In this document: positions 25,163 to 37,070 of the stretch, in pieces
Layout: the number at the start of each line of letters is the position of its first letter
How positions within the stretch are numbered: position 1 is the stretch's first letter
Source: Mauremys mutica
Taxonomy: Eukaryota > Chordata > Testudines > Geoemydidae
Length of the DNA: 64,000 nucleotides
Direction of reading: 5' to 3'
Assembly: GCF_020497125.1 (NCBI RefSeq)
Contig: NC_059082.1
Span: forward strand, 29,968,965 to 30,032,964
Position numbers and translations under genes: made by a program
The notes under the pieces: model-generated
What the model was told of the DNA's origin: nothing
Seen by the model: the letters and a program-made list of their open reading frames with translations, nothing else
Database searches by the model: none

Positions 25163-25629
25163 CTGTAAGGAAGAAGAAAAAGGTCATCAGCAGGGATCAG
25201 AGTGAAGCTAATGGGAAACAATGAAACTGGTACTTTTAATTTGGTATAAAACAGCTACTTAAAAAAAAACAAAAAAAACCACACAGTCTCCTAAACTATA
25301 CCATCAAAACTATACTCAATGTAGTCAAAGGTTAAGTCAATGCAGTTGTGCTGTATGCACACAGGTGTAACAATGATCAGAATCTGGCCCATTAGTATAT
25401 ACATAAACAGTAACAACATAAAATAAGAGAAAACCAGTGATGAAAACAGTTATAGAAGTCATGAAACTCAAAAGAAGGTAACATCTTCACCTAGACAGGT
25501 AATTCTGCAACTCTGTATCAGACTTTTCCTGTACAGTATCTTTTCTATGTGGAAGATAATGAGTAATTTCAACACCATTTGTTCTCTGAGGGTGGTGATG
25601 GTTCTGTGAGAGTATTTATATATGGTACT
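25163..25629. other. Intron just upstream of the APBA2 coding exon
   Basis: The minus-strand pyrimidine tract next to the acceptor is strong (TTTTTCTTCTTCCTTACAG). No 5' UTR exon is recognisable in the remainder. Confidence 0.55.
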
Positions 25630-26521
25630 CTGAGGGGAATTCTGTAGCACTGTTCCCCGCAGAACATGCATTCAACACAATTCATGTCCCCCGCAGAACA
25701 TACATTCTGCTGGAGAGATGCTGCAATTATACATTTTGTCCACCAGGTGCTGCTGTGGCACCAGAAGAGAGAGCAGCTGGACTCACATGGGGGTAAGAGG
25801 CGGCTTTCCTCACAGCAGGGCTAGGTGATGAGGCACAGAATATGGGGGAGACGGACAGATTGGGGCATACAGGGCTGCTGGGGGGGGGGTTACACAAACT
25901 GGGTTTCAGAAGGGTTAGTGGGAGGAACAGAGTGGGGCATGGGCACAGGAGCTAATGGGGTGGCAACACTGATCCAAGGGCTGAATGAGAGTGGGGCTGC
26001 CAGGCCACATGGGGACAGGAGGAAGGGGGCTGCAGGGAAACATAGGGACAGATGTGCCTGACTGAATGGGAGAGGCTAGGGGATCAGGTACGGTCTGCAT
26101 GGGGGAGGCTCCCCAACTCTAACAATCCCTCCCCCTGCAAAAAACTATTCCATACTATTCCCACCCACACCCAACAATCTTCCAGGTTCACTCCCAGGCT
26201 CCTTCCCTCTCCTGCAGCTCCTCCATTACCCCTAACTCCCCAAGCCTTTGCACTGCTTCTGAGCATTGCAGGAAATAAGTTTCTGTATTGTAGTTTAAAT
26301 GAATTATTACTCCAAGGTCTGTATTAATATGCCTAATAAGGAATCTATTTGTCAAAAAAACATTTTCTGAATCTTTTGTTGTCTGTATTGTTACATGCTG
26401 ACAGGTATTTTGAAATAAATTACCAAAATAATTCAAACTAGCATGATTATATTGTGTTATTTTGGCAAATAAAATATGGTGCACAGATTTTTTTTTTAAT
26501 TTTTGGAGCAGAATTCCCCAG
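25630..26521. mobile_element. DNA-transposon-like repeat with GGGGAATTCTG ends
   Basis: The left end CTGAGGGGAATTCTG faces the right end, inverted CTGGGGAATTCTGCTCC. A GC-rich middle (25790-26110) lies between AT-rich flanks. No target duplication is evident and there is no coding frame. Superfamily uncertain, perhaps hAT. Confidence 0.6.
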
Positions 26522-26814
26522 AAGTAATGTAGGAAACTGACTTGTATATTTATTGAATTCTATTGTATTTGCAAGAGGGATACACAGGTTTATAGGGTTT
26601 TTAAGCTATATTCATATACACATTTGTATTTTAAAAATATTGTTAATATTAGGCAACCAACATTTTAAAAATAATCTCTTCGAAACTGAAAGGAAGAGAC
26701 AACAGAAAGCCCTACAATTATGTGTTAAATATATGCCAGTACTGTGTTGATGAATATGCCTCAGGAATGCTTAAATCAATCTTAAAAATTAATCCCAAGC
26801 TTCAAATAGGATGA

Positions 26815-27673
26815 AATTTAAGTGAAAAGTGCAAGGTCACCTATTTAGGGATTAACAACAAGAACTATTGTTATAAGCTGGGGAGGCATCAGTTGGAAGT
26901 AACAGAGGAGAAGGAAGGACGGACCTTGGAGTATTGGTTGATCACAGGATGACTATGAGCTGCCAATGTGATATGGCTGTGAAAAAAGCTAATGCAGTCT
27001 TGGGATAAATCAGGCGAGGTATTACCAGTAGAGATAAGGAGGTGTTAGTACCGTTATACAAGGCACTGATGAGACCTCCTCTGGAATACTGTGTGCAGTT
27101 CTGGTCTCCCATGTTTAAGAAGGATGAATTCAAACTGGAACAGGTTCAGAGAAGGGCTACTAGGATGATCCAAGGAATGGAAAACCTGCTATATGAAAGG
27201 AGACTCAAAGAGCTTGGCTTGTTTAGCCTAACCAAAAGAAATCTGAGAGGAGATGGAATTATTTAAGGGAGGGAGAGGAATTACTTAAACTCAGTACCAA
27301 TGTGGACACAAGAACAAATGGATATAAACTGGCTATCGGGAAGTTTAGACTTGAAATTAGATGAGGGTTTCTAACCATCGGAGTGAAATTCTGGAACAGC
27401 CTTCCAAGGGGAGTAGTGGGGGCAAAAGACATAATCTGGCTTCAAGACTAAGTTTGATAAGTTTATGGAGGGGATGGTATAATGGGATAGCCTAATTTTG
27501 GCAATTAATTAGTCTTTGACTACTAGCGGTAAATATGCCCAATGGTCTGTGATGGGATGTTAGATGAGGTGGGATCTGAGCTACTACAGAGAATTCTTTC
27601 CTGGGTGTCTGGCTGGTGAGTCTTGCTCACATAATGGTCCCTTCTGACCTTAAAGTCTATGATTCTATGATTC
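26815..27673 (+). mobile_element. CR1 LINE, 3' end
   Basis: The sequence ends TTAAAGTCTATGATTCTATGATTC, the ATTCTATG octamer tail specific to CR1. The C-terminal reverse-transcriptase reading frame survives in part (27042-27266: [24 protein letters not shown]). This is a 5'-truncated copy, as usual for CR1. The left limit is approximate. Confidence 0.88.
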
Positions 27674-28799
27674 AAACATAGGGTTTCCCTCTCTCAAATC
27701 CTTTTCCCAGTAATTAGTCATGGAATGACCCTCAGCAATAAAGCAATTATTATCTTTTCAACAGATAAAGTAGGCATTTCTTCAATCATACCGTATTCAC
27801 TTAAGATCAGACCAAGCTCCCATTGAAGCTGGGGGGGAGGAGTCCATTAATTTGGGAGTGGGATAAGGCACTAACTAAACATAACTCACTGCTTCTTTTT
27901 TTCCCCATAGAAAAAAACTAAAGCACCTTCATAAAACCAGAGCAATATCAATAAGTTGGTGTTTACTGAGACCCACCACCTGAATTTGTATCAAACAGGA
28001 TCCAAGTAGCGTTGAAAGCCAAATTTGTTTTCAAACAATTAAACCTATACACAAGGGGGGGAAAAATCAGACAGTTATAAACAGACACATTAATTACTTC
28101 CACTAGTGCCTGTTCACATTTAACTAAATATTTTACTTGTCTAAATACTGATTTCAACAACATACGACAGAATTTGTTTACGTAAGCGGCGTATCATTTT
28201 GACATATCTGGTAAGGGCAAGAGGAAAGTGGATAACACTAGATGTGTATGGCACCAGGGTTAAACTATTAGACTTGAAGTGTCTAGCTACCTTACATCAT
28301 TCTCATATCAGGCTTATGCTAAAAGAGGCCGTTCTCTGTTGTTGCCCATCTCAGCCCCACTACACACCTCATTGTTGTCTCAAGCTGATGGACTTGATTA
28401 AACCAGGTGAAGTGAATCTTGCTGCTCTTCACCTGTTTAGAGTTAATTTCATTTAGATCATCATCACACCTACTTCTGAAATTATGCCTTTTACCACAGA
28501 GATATTTCAGTCACCAACACGATCATGTCTAGTTAACTAATCGTATAAGCACATGTGCACACACATAGCAACAAGAAAACTGCATAGAAACAGCAGCTGC
28601 ATGAATGGAAAATTCTTAAAAAACATGAGAAGTGTCACAGGAAAAAAAAATATTGAAGACAGCTGGCACTATATATCTAAAAAAATTGATTGTTTAGGTC
28701 ATGTACAGCATTTATATCTGCAAGCAAGCAGGCATGATAAGTCAGTTGAGGAATAGTCAGGAATGAGTTATCAAACATGTCATAAAAATTCCCAAGTCA
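27674..28799. other. Unique DNA between repeats
   Basis: No coding exon, RNA gene or named repeat seen. Confidence 0.5.
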
Positions 28800-29158
28800 T
28801 AGCATATTTTATGTTATAGGTACCAAATCCAGAGCTGCAGAACTGGAATTAATTTGCAAACTGGATACCATCGGATTAGGCCTAAATAAAGACTGGGAGT
28901 GGTTGGGTCATTACAAAACCTAAACAATTTCCCCAATACTAATTTCTCCCTACTGTTACTCACACCTTCTTGTCAACTGTCTGTGATGGGCCACTCTCTT
29001 ACCACTTCAAAGGTTATTTTTCTTCCCTTGGTATCCTGCTGTTAATTGATTTATCTCGTTAGACTGACCTCACACTTGGTAAAGCAACCCCCATCCTTTT
29101 ATGTATTTATACCTGCTCCTGTATTTTTCATTTCATGCATCCAATGAAGTGGGTTCTA
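28800..29158. repeat. High-copy interspersed repeat fragment, class unassigned
   Basis: The segments GTATTTATACCTGCTCCTGT and CAATGAAGTGGGTTCTAGC resemble a repeat I recognise as very abundant in turtles. The usual continuation into a CACGAAAGCTT box is missing, so the copy is truncated at its right edge. Limits are approximate. Confidence 0.5.
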
Positions 29159-29199
29159 GCTGTAGTAGGAGAAAAAAATTGGCTCAGGCCTACACTTTG

Positions 29200-29619
29200 A
29201 TAAAGTTAACTTTATGGGTGGCCAGAGGGCAGAAAAGGGTGGCGGGACGGGGGACGGGTTATTGGAGACCGAATAAAGGAGAAGTACAAAAGCAGAACTA
29301 TCTGTAATCACTAGGTTTGCGAAATATAACTGCCCACTGCTAGTGTTAGAGGAAGTTTATAACTGCAAAGGGCAAATTGTGAATAACAGGAAAGCTGGCT
29401 GGTGCTGTTTTCCCTTTTATGGAAAATGTATTCCAATTATGGTAAAAATGTTAACAAGGAAGTATGTATTACTAATTGTGGTTTTATGCTATATAAGCTG
29501 TTGAAAAATTTGTATTCGGGGGGAATGCCGGTTCGCTGGTACCCCCCTTGCATGCTCGTAATAAAGGGGCTTCAGGCGGTTCTGATCCAAACACAATGTG
29601 TAGTCGTTTTTCCAAGACA
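29200..29619 (+). mobile_element. Retroviral LTR, plus orientation
   Basis: A TATA box (GCTATATAAGC at about 29488), a GC-rich start region, and AATAAAGG (about 29560) occur in LTR order, and the LTR ends near CCAAGACA at 29619. The left edge is uncertain. The following leader (29624-29900) holds a primer site and is cut off by the Harbinger element. Confidence 0.65.
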
Positions 29620-29623
29620 ATCT

Positions 29624-29643
29624 TGGTGCTGTTTGACTCAGAT
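29624..29643 (+). other. Degraded primer-binding site, tRNA-His-like
   Basis: The sequence TGGTGCTGTTTGACTCAGAT starts four bases after the LTR end. It resembles the complement of a tRNA-His 3' end with a few mismatches and an extra base. This would place the LTR in a gammaretrovirus-like family, but the match is imperfect. Confidence 0.5.
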
Positions 29644-30163
29644 CCACAGACTACCCACCGGACTGGGGAGCCACGGACCATTCCCCACCGGACCCAGCTG
29701 GCATCTGAAAGGTGAGAGACCTTTTAAATCTCTATTTGGGTTTCCGGTGGAGGACTGTCCAGGGGCACTGTGTCGGGGTGAGTAGCATGCTGGATCCGGA
29801 CCTTTTGCTGCCAGACACGCCTGACGCCCTTTTAGTTCTGGTTTCCCTGGGAAGAGCCACGGGTAAGTGGCTAGGCGTGAGTTGGAGTCCACACCAGAGA
29901 GGCATACAGCTTTCTGCGCCGGGGCTACAGTGCTGTGGTGCCAGTGTAGACACCGTGGCGATTACAGCGCTGTGTCTGGCCTCCGGGAGGTGTCCCACAA
30001 TGCCTGTTCTCACCTCTCTAGTCATCGGTTTGAACTCTGGTCACCTGAGGGCAGGGCAGTAATCATCATCCCCACCCCATACATTCCTTTGCAAATTTGA
30101 AAGTCCCCTTCCTGTTTGCTCGATGATGCATGCAGTGGTTTCAGCACATCTTTCCAGGTCACC

Positions 30164-31746
30164 ATGCCTGCTCCATGCACCAGGCAATCCCACGCTTGGA
30201 GCAATGCTGAGCTGCTGGACCTCATCGGCATTTGGGGAGAGGAGGCTGTGCAGTCACAGCTGCACTCCAACCATAGGAATTATGATACCTACGGACAGAT
30301 TTCACAATACAGGATAGAAAGGGGCCATGACCGAGACACATTGCAATGTAGGGTCAAAGTGAAGGAGCTACAGAACGCCTACCAGAAGGCACGGGAGGCA
30401 AACCGCCACTCCGGTACTGCACCCACGAGCTGCCGGATCTACAAAGAGTTGGACACGATACTCGGTAGTGACCCCACCTCCATGGCGAAGGCCCCTGTGG
30501 ATACTTCATTGGCTCACGTGCCAGTCGAGAGTGGACCGAGCGAGGAGGAGGAAATCTTGGACGAAGAGCGGGAGGGGGATCCAGAGGCAGAGGATGGTTA
30601 GGAAGCCAGAGATGCATGCAGTCAGGAGCTCTTTTCTACCCCGAAGGAGCCTAGCCAGTCACAGCAGTTGGATCTTGGCAAAGCAAACAGGAGAGGAGGC
30701 CCCTGGTAAGTGGATCTGATTTTGGGAATTGCTGAAGCAATTTGTTGAGGGTAGGAGAGTTGCAGAAAGCAGACTTGTCTCCCACCACATGCCTAGTCTG
30801 AGCAGTAGAACAGGCTGTTGATAGACTCCCTCACTTCACAGGAATCTCCCGCAGAGATCTCCAGGAAACTCTAATGGAGATACTGGACAATCCGCTGCTG
30901 CAGGTTCCTCGACACAGCTGCTTTGTTTTTTGCCCCATTAACGGTAATTTTCCCATTCCTGAAAATACTTCCATACTGATCACATCCTGTGAAAAGTGTG
31001 GGGACAGGAATGATTATCAAGCCCCCTGTACAGTGTTGGCTCTCCCCAAGAGCCACGTGCCCAGTGTACAGCAGGGCCCGGGAAGAGTGATTTACCCTGC
31101 CCCTGCGGCTACTCACCATTTTGGGGGTCTTGTAGCTCATGTGTGATTGCCTGGGGTCAGCCAGTTAGTGACAGGTGTGAGAGTACTGGCTGTGTTTTAA
31201 AGCACTGAATCAGTGTTGTCTATGATGCAAACAATACTGCTTCTGTAAAATGTTGCATTTAAACTTCACAGAGATGACCCTGGGAGCCCAGCTCCCTTAT
31301 CGGCAGCAGAACAGCTGCATAGAATTAGAAAGCAGCCACGAAGACCTAAGGAGGACTTTCTCCGTGAGGTTATGATGCACTCTGCCACTGAGAAACAGGA
31401 ACTGAAGGAGTGGCGGGACAGCGAGAACGCGGCATACCAGAAAGAAGCCATGGAGTGACTCTTAAACATTATGGAGTGCCAAGTAGACACACCCCAGGTG
31501 ATACTAGCTCTTCAAACCAAGCATCTCCACGCCTGCCCTCCCTTATGGCTGCTGTCACAAAACTTTTTTCCCATGCGTCCGTCCCCCCCCCAACACCGCC
31601 AACACACTTATCAACCTCCTGGCTCCACTCTCTACCCGCAGCATTCCACTCCTCCCTCCTCACAGTCCAGCCATGTGAACTCCTACTACCCACTGCACTC
31701 AACACCCATCCCTCTGCAGTTTGGCCCTGCTGAAGTTTGGGTATGA
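30164..31746 (+). pseudogene. Harbinger Myb/SANT-like DNA-binding protein gene, broken
   Basis: In PIF/Harbinger transposons this partner protein binds DNA and helps the transposase reach the element ends. The start ATG at 30164 has a good context (CACCATGC). Residues about 10-80 form the Myb/SANT-like trihelix (AWSNAELLDLIGIWGEEAV, later RDTLQCRVKVKELQNAY), then an acidic tail. The frame meets TAG at 30599-30601, after which coding signal continues to a donor GTAAGT at 30716. A second exon appears from 30842 (after CTTCACAG) and a third from 31272 (after CTTCACAG). The third has RRPKEDFLREVMMHSATEKQ and a TGA at 31456-31458 that looks like a CGA-to-TGA change, then a Pro/Ser/Tyr-rich tail to 31746. 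The intron model is inferred from splice sites and reading frame. Confidence 0.82.
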
Positions 31747-32037
31747 TCCCTGGACATACACAAATCTGTAGCCATCCCGGGACCCCTCCTCCTCTGGAGA
31801 CCTTCCCTTTTCTCCCACCCCTCCCTGATGTATTTTTGTCATTTGACTCTCTCCTCTGGTTGTTGTCTTTTAATAAAAGAATTGTGTTGGTTTGAAAGCA
31901 ATCTTTATTCTATTAAGTGAAAGCAAAAAGAGCACTACAAAGCAACATGCAATTATGTTAAACCCCTTTATTGCATCATGTGCACCAGTAACCTCCTAGC
32001 ATTACAAGCACTGCAATCCCGAGCATAGCAGCAAATA

Positions 32038-33097
32038 TTAGTGGCTTTCAGCTTCAAATTGCTGCCTCAAGGCATCCCTGATCCTTATGGTCCCGCGCTG
32101 TACCACTCAAATAGCCCTGGTCTGGCTGTTCAAACTCAGCCTCCAGGCACTGAGCCTCTGCGGTCCAGCCCTAAGTGAAGCTTTCACCCTTCCCTTCAAA
32201 AATATTATGGAGCTTACAATACATGGCTATAAGCATAGGAATATTGTCATCGGCCATGTCCAGCTTCCCATACAGGTATCACCAGCCTTTTAAACGGCCA
32301 AATGCAGACTCAACAGTCATTCTGCACTTGCTCAGCCTGTTGCTGAACTGCTCCTTGCTGCAGTCGAATTGCCCCATGTAGGACTTCATAAGCCATGGCA
32401 TTAAGGGGTAGGCAGGGTCTCCCAGGATCACAATGGGCATTTCGACTTCCCCTATGGTGATCTTCTGGTCTGGGAAGAAAGTCCCTGCTTGCAGCTTCTT
32501 GAACAGGCCAGTGTTCTGAAAGATGCATGCGTCATGCACCTTTCTGGACCAGCCTGCCTCAATGTCCGTGAAATGCCCAAGGTGATCCACAAGCGCCTGG
32601 AGAACCATTGAAAAATACCCCTTGCGATTAATGTACTCAGTGACTAAGTGATCCGGTGCCAGAATTGGAATGTGCGTGCCATCTATCGGCACTCCGCAGT
32701 TAGGGAAGCCCATTTGTGCAAAGCCATTCACTATGTCACGCACGTTGCCCAGAGTCACGGTCTTTTGGAGCAGGATGCAATTAATGGTCCTGCACAGTTC
32801 CATCAACACGACTCCAATGGTTGACTTTCCTTCTCCAAACTGGTTAGCAACTGACCGGTAGCAGTCTGGAGTAGCCAGCTTCCATAGTGCAATCGCCATG
32901 CGCTTCTCCAGCGACAGGGCAGCTCTCATTCTCATGTCCTTGCTCCGCAGGGCTGGGGTGAGCTCATCACACAGTCCCATGAATGTGGCTTTTCTCATGC
33001 AAAAGTTCTGCAGCCACTGCTTTTCATCCCAGTTGTGCATCATGATGTGATCCCACCACTCAGTGCTTGTTTCCTGAGCCCAAAAGCGCCATTCCAT
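32038..33097 (-). pseudogene. Harbinger DDE transposase gene (HARBI1-like), broken
   Basis: The nuclease that cuts and pastes Harbinger elements. From ATG 33097 the frame is open for 272 codons. It contains a helix-turn-helix-like region (YRSVANQFGEGKSTIGVVL, residues about 80-98) and all three catalytic acidic residues in family context: D139 in PIDGTHIPIL, D227 in ILGDPAYPLMPW and E263 in VESAFGRLKG. A TGA at 32281-32279 (probably CGA originally) cuts off the last part. Coding signal continues (IPMLIAMYCKLHNIFEGKG), with TAG at 32173-32171 and a frameshift near 32.1 kb, ending at TAA 32040-32038. It is convergent with the Myb-like gene. The catalytic core is intact but the C-terminus is not, so it is probably inactive. 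Confidence 0.9.
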
Positions 33098-33633
33098 TGT
33101 GATCAGCACCTCCGTGATGCCACAAGCAATCTTGTGTCATAGCTACTTCGCGTAGCAAGATCAATTTTGCACTCCTCTTGCCTTTGTAGTTTAAGGAATA
33201 ACTCCACTGCCACTCATGACGCGTTGGTAAGAGCGAGCAGCATGCTGCTCAGCAGTTCGGAATCCATTCCTGCAGCCTGAAAGAGGCAGGGCGGTAAACA
33301 AACCGCTGAAAGATGGTACCAAATGCGGACAGAAGCACAGGGATTGCTGGGATGTGAAGCAATAGATCATGGGGCATTGGGACAAGACCCAGGATGCCCC
33401 ACGACCTCCTCCGCCTTGCCACAACTCTTAGTGGCAAAAGAGAAAGAGATGCTCTGTGGGATAACTGCCCAGAGTGCACTGCTCCAAATAGCGCTGCAGG
33501 TGCCACAAGTGCGAACACGCTATTGCATAGGCAGCTGTCAGTGTGAACACACAACAGCGGTTTCCCTTCAGCGCTCTCTAAGCGGCGCTGTAACTGCCAG
33601 TGCTGTAACTTTACCAGTGTAGACATCCCCTTA

Positions 33634-34400
33634 CTAAAGTCAAGATATAACACATCTACTGCTCCCCCACCCCAACTCATAAGGCTTGTTACCATGTCAA
33701 AGAAAGCTATTAGGTTGGTTTGACACAATTTATTCTTGCAAATACATGCTGTTACTTATCACCTTATTATCTTCTAGGTGTTTGCAAATGGATTGCTTAA
33801 TTATTTGCTCTATTATCTTTCCAGGTACTCAAGTTAAACTGACTGGTCTTTAATTCCCCAGGTTGTCCTTATTTCTCTTTTTATAGATGGGCACTATATT
33901 TGCCCCTTTCCAGTCCTCTGGATTCTCTCCCGTCTTCCATGAGTTTTTGAAGATAATCACTAATGACTCAGATATCTCCTCAGTCAGCTCCTTGAGTATT
34001 CTAGGTTGTACTTCATCGGGCCCTACTGACTTGAAGACATCTAACTTATTTACGTAATTTTTAACTTGTTCTGCCCCTACTTTCGCCTCAAATCCTACCT
34101 CATTTTCACTGGTGTTCGCTATATTAGACATCCAATCGCTGCTAAACTTTTTGATGAAAATTGAACAAAAGAGTCATTTTGCACTTATGCCATTCACACA
34201 TTTTCTATTATTGTTTTTTTTCCCCCGTCATTGAGTAATGGGCTACCCTGTCCTTGGTCTTCCTCTTGCTTCTAATGTATTTGTAGAATGTTTTCTTGTT
34301 ACCCTTTATGTCTCTAGCTAGTTTAATCTCATTATCATCTGATTTAATTGGCATCATAATTCTATCTAGTCCTCTACAAGGAATGACTCAAATGCTTCTG
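33634..34400 (-). mobile_element. CR1 LINE fragment, reverse transcriptase region
   Basis: Read on the minus strand, 34131-33850 gives KSVGPDEVQPRILKEL and WKTGENPEDWKGANIVPIYKK, the CR1 reverse-transcriptase palm entry. The fragment begins directly at the Harbinger target site, so the transposon landed in this LINE. Upstream ORF2 sequence continues to about 34.4 kb in decayed form. Confidence 0.85.
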
Positions 34401-34916
34401 AGGAAGACCTGCTCTAGTCAATCTGCCGCTACTTCTGTCTAGCCATTCACACCATGCCTCCCACTGTTTACTTGTACTCCATGCTATTTTTAACTAGGCT
34501 TTGCCATCAAATCCTTGTATTAATGTACAGATTTCCTAAGCAGGTTAAGCACCTAACTTCCATTGATTTCAACTGGACTAGGCATCTAACCTGCTTAGGC
34601 CCTTCCGAAAATTGCACCAGATACTTAGCTGTAGCTTTTGGCAAATAAATAGAGTTGAAAATCTGGCCCAGGGAGCTCGTGTTTGATGTGGAATGGACAG
34701 GGAGTGAACCAATCAGAGCAATGAGCCAGGAAGATAACAACAGCTGGTAGCAGCATTTTGAATCGACTTAAGGGAGTAAGAGTAGAACAATCTACCTTGT
34801 AGTGATATTCTATTCTGTAAATACAACCCCGTTTAATCTATGCCTTGTTTTATATGGGAATATAAGAACAGTGTTTCTGCTCTGCAGTTCTTGCGCCATC
34901 GTTTAAAATCTGAGAA
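34401..34916. other. Unique DNA, no feature recognised
   Basis: No gene or complete repeat seen. A CTAAGCAGGTTAAGCACC / GCATCTAACCTGCTTAGG inverted pair lies at 34537-34600. Confidence 0.5.
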
Positions 34917-35914
34917 CAGTAACTCCTTGCTTAACGTTGTACTTATGTTCCTGAAAAATGCTACTTTAAGCAAAATGTTAAGCGAATCCAATTTCCCCAT
35001 AAGAATTAATGTAAAGGGGGGGGGGGTTAGGTTCCAGGAAAAAAATGTCACCAGACAAAAAAAGACTTTTATATATATACACATACATACACACACACAC
35101 ATATACACAGTATAAGTTTTAAACAAACAAACAAAGCAATGATGATTGTGAAGCTTGGTTGAGGTGGTGAAGTCAGAGGGTGGGATATTTCCCAGGGAAT
35201 GCCTTACTGCTAAATGTAGCACTTGGCTGAGCCCTCAAGGATTAACACATTGTTGTTAATGTAGCCTCACACTCTACAAGGCAGCACAAATGGAGGGAGG
35301 GGAGACAGCATGGCAGAGAGAGAGACAGAGACACACACCCTGTGTGAGAGAGAGAGACAGACGCCCCTTTAAGGGGCACATTGCCCCTTTAAGTACGCTG
35401 ACCCCACTCTAAGTACATTAGCAAACAGACAGCCACTGCTGCCAGCAGTCTTGAGCCCTGTAGTGTCCCTCCCCTTGTGGAGATAAGGTACAGGAGATGG
35501 GGATACAGGAGCGGGGGGAGAGGGACACCCTGACATTAACACCTCTCTTCCTCCCCACCCCGCACAGCAAGCAGGAGGCTCCCAGGAGCAGCTCCAAGGC
35601 AGAGGGCAGGAGCAGCACACAGCAGTGGGGGGAGGGACAGCTGAGCTGCCCAGCAGTTGATAGCCTGCTGGGCGGCTGCCACACAGGGAACTTAGGGGAA
35701 CTGATAGGGCGGTTGCTGGTCCACCCTGGTTCCAAGCCCCCACCAGCTAGCTCCAACGGGCTGCTCTTTCTGCAAGCAGTGGACAAACCAGGCAGCTGTC
35801 AAACAACATGATAAGGGAGCACTGCACAACTTTAAACAAGCATGTTCCCTAATTGATCAGCAACATAACAATGAAACAACATTAACCTGAAGAATTTTAA
35901 GTGAGGAGTTACTG
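34917..35914. mobile_element. hAT-like nonautonomous element with CAGTAACTCC ends
   Basis: The ends are CAGTAACTCCTTGCTTAACG and, inverted, CAGTAACTCCTCACTTAAAA. The interior includes a G run, TATA/CA microsatellite (about 35071-35108), GAGA tracts (35317-35360) and CCCCTTTAAG boxes. No target duplication is recognisable and there is no transposase. Superfamily is assigned from the CAG ends only. Confidence 0.7.
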
Positions 35915-36409
35915 TATTACAATATCCATCTTCTTCGTTGCTTTCATTTTTATGGGAAGAATTGTGCCTTTCCCCACTGCAGCAAAGCACAGTGATGACT
36001 GCACTCACATACGGGGCTGCTACTGAAATCTTTACATTTGCTGCCCGACACTTCCTATAAGCCAATATCCGGATCCTAGAGCCCATTGGAAGCAACAGGC
36101 TGAGTGCTAGGTCCAACTGGTCATGCCACACATGAGGAGTAATCCATGGAGGTCACTTTTGTTCAATGGCTGAAGTAGCCAATGCATGTAGGTGGCCCTC
36201 TGCTGGATGAGGGAGAATGAGAGAATTCAGAGCAGTGGATCCCCTGCTTCCTATATGCAAGAGGTTCTGAACCATTCAGAAGGTGCTCACACCCTGCACA
36301 GCTACTTATGGCCAGCTTTCCCCTGACACAGTGGAACTACATCAGTTCTGTTGCACAGCGGATCTCTGCAGCAATGGAAACTCTACAAATATTGCAAAAC
36401 GACAGATGG

Positions 36410-36605
36410 ATACTAGCCCTGGAGGCAGGTGACCTAGGTTCGATTACACTGAGCTGTTGGCCAAGTCACTTCCCACCTCTGTGACTCAGTTTGCCCTCCC
36501 ACCCTTTCTCTCTTCCCTGAAGAGCTCTGCTAACTAAGTACACAAGAAAGACAGTCCTATGATGAGTTTGTACAGTGCCTAGCACAATGAGGCCCTGATC
36601 TTTGT
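36410..36605. repeat. MIR-like (CORE) SINE fragment
   Basis: GGTGACCTAGGTTCGATT, AAGTCACTTCCCACCTCTGTG and CAGTTTGCC occur in the order of MIR, followed by a TACAGTGCCTAGCACAATG tail. The copy is diverged and the limits are approximate. Confidence 0.55.
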
Positions 36606-36618
36606 TAGAGCCTCTAGG

Positions 36619-36771
36619 CCGGGGTAGTCAATAGGCAGACTGTGGGCCAAATCGGACTGCCAGACCCTTTTGAATGGACCCCAAAATCTTTTTATTTACT
36701 TAATAAAATAGTAATAATATTATTATTTTCTCTAGAGACTGAACCTTGACCAAAATAATTGACTACCCCTG
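36619..36771. mobile_element. Small hAT-type MITE
   Basis: The ends are CCGGGGTAGTCAAT and, inverted, CAGGGGTAGTCAATT. It is 153 bp long with an AT-rich middle and no clear 8-bp duplication. It resembles the CAGGGGTRGGCAAAC family at 42027 and 52762. Confidence 0.7.
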
Positions 36772-37070
36772 CTGTAAGCCATAAAGAAATACAAATAGTA
36801 AACTACATTAATTTCTTGTAAATATTTTAACAACAACCATCATATCTGTAAGATTTCAACTAATGTTGAGAGGATATTTTGGTTTTTACCTGTATCAAAT
36901 GAAGTTTAAACTTTCTGAACAGCAAATATGATTGCAATATACATATTTACTAGGTTCACTTTAACTTTTATTCAGTTTTCTGATAATTTTTCCCCATCAA
37001 GTTTGTTGTTTAGAAAATGCTAGAAGCTAAAAAAAATATATATTTTAAAGTCCTCAAATGATCCCATGTG

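Larger units (their letters stand above)
29900..33630. mobile_element. PIF/Harbinger transposon with both genes, left end lost
   Basis: The right terminus, inverted, is GGGGATGTCTACACTGGT and is followed by TTA (33631-33633), the Harbinger target site. The body carries two convergent genes: a Myb/SANT-like gene (plus, from 30164) and a DDE transposase (minus, 33097-32038), with AATAAA-rich DNA between them at about 31870-31970. The left terminal repeat is missing: subterminal DNA (CAGTGCTGTGGTGCCAGTGTAGACACC) abuts retroviral leader near 29.9 kb. Both genes are broken by stops. Confidence 0.88.

Noticed and set aside
27042..27266. Reverse-transcriptase-like frame as a possible host gene
   Set aside because: It sits in a CR1 3' end with the ATTCTATG tail. 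It is a LINE fragment.
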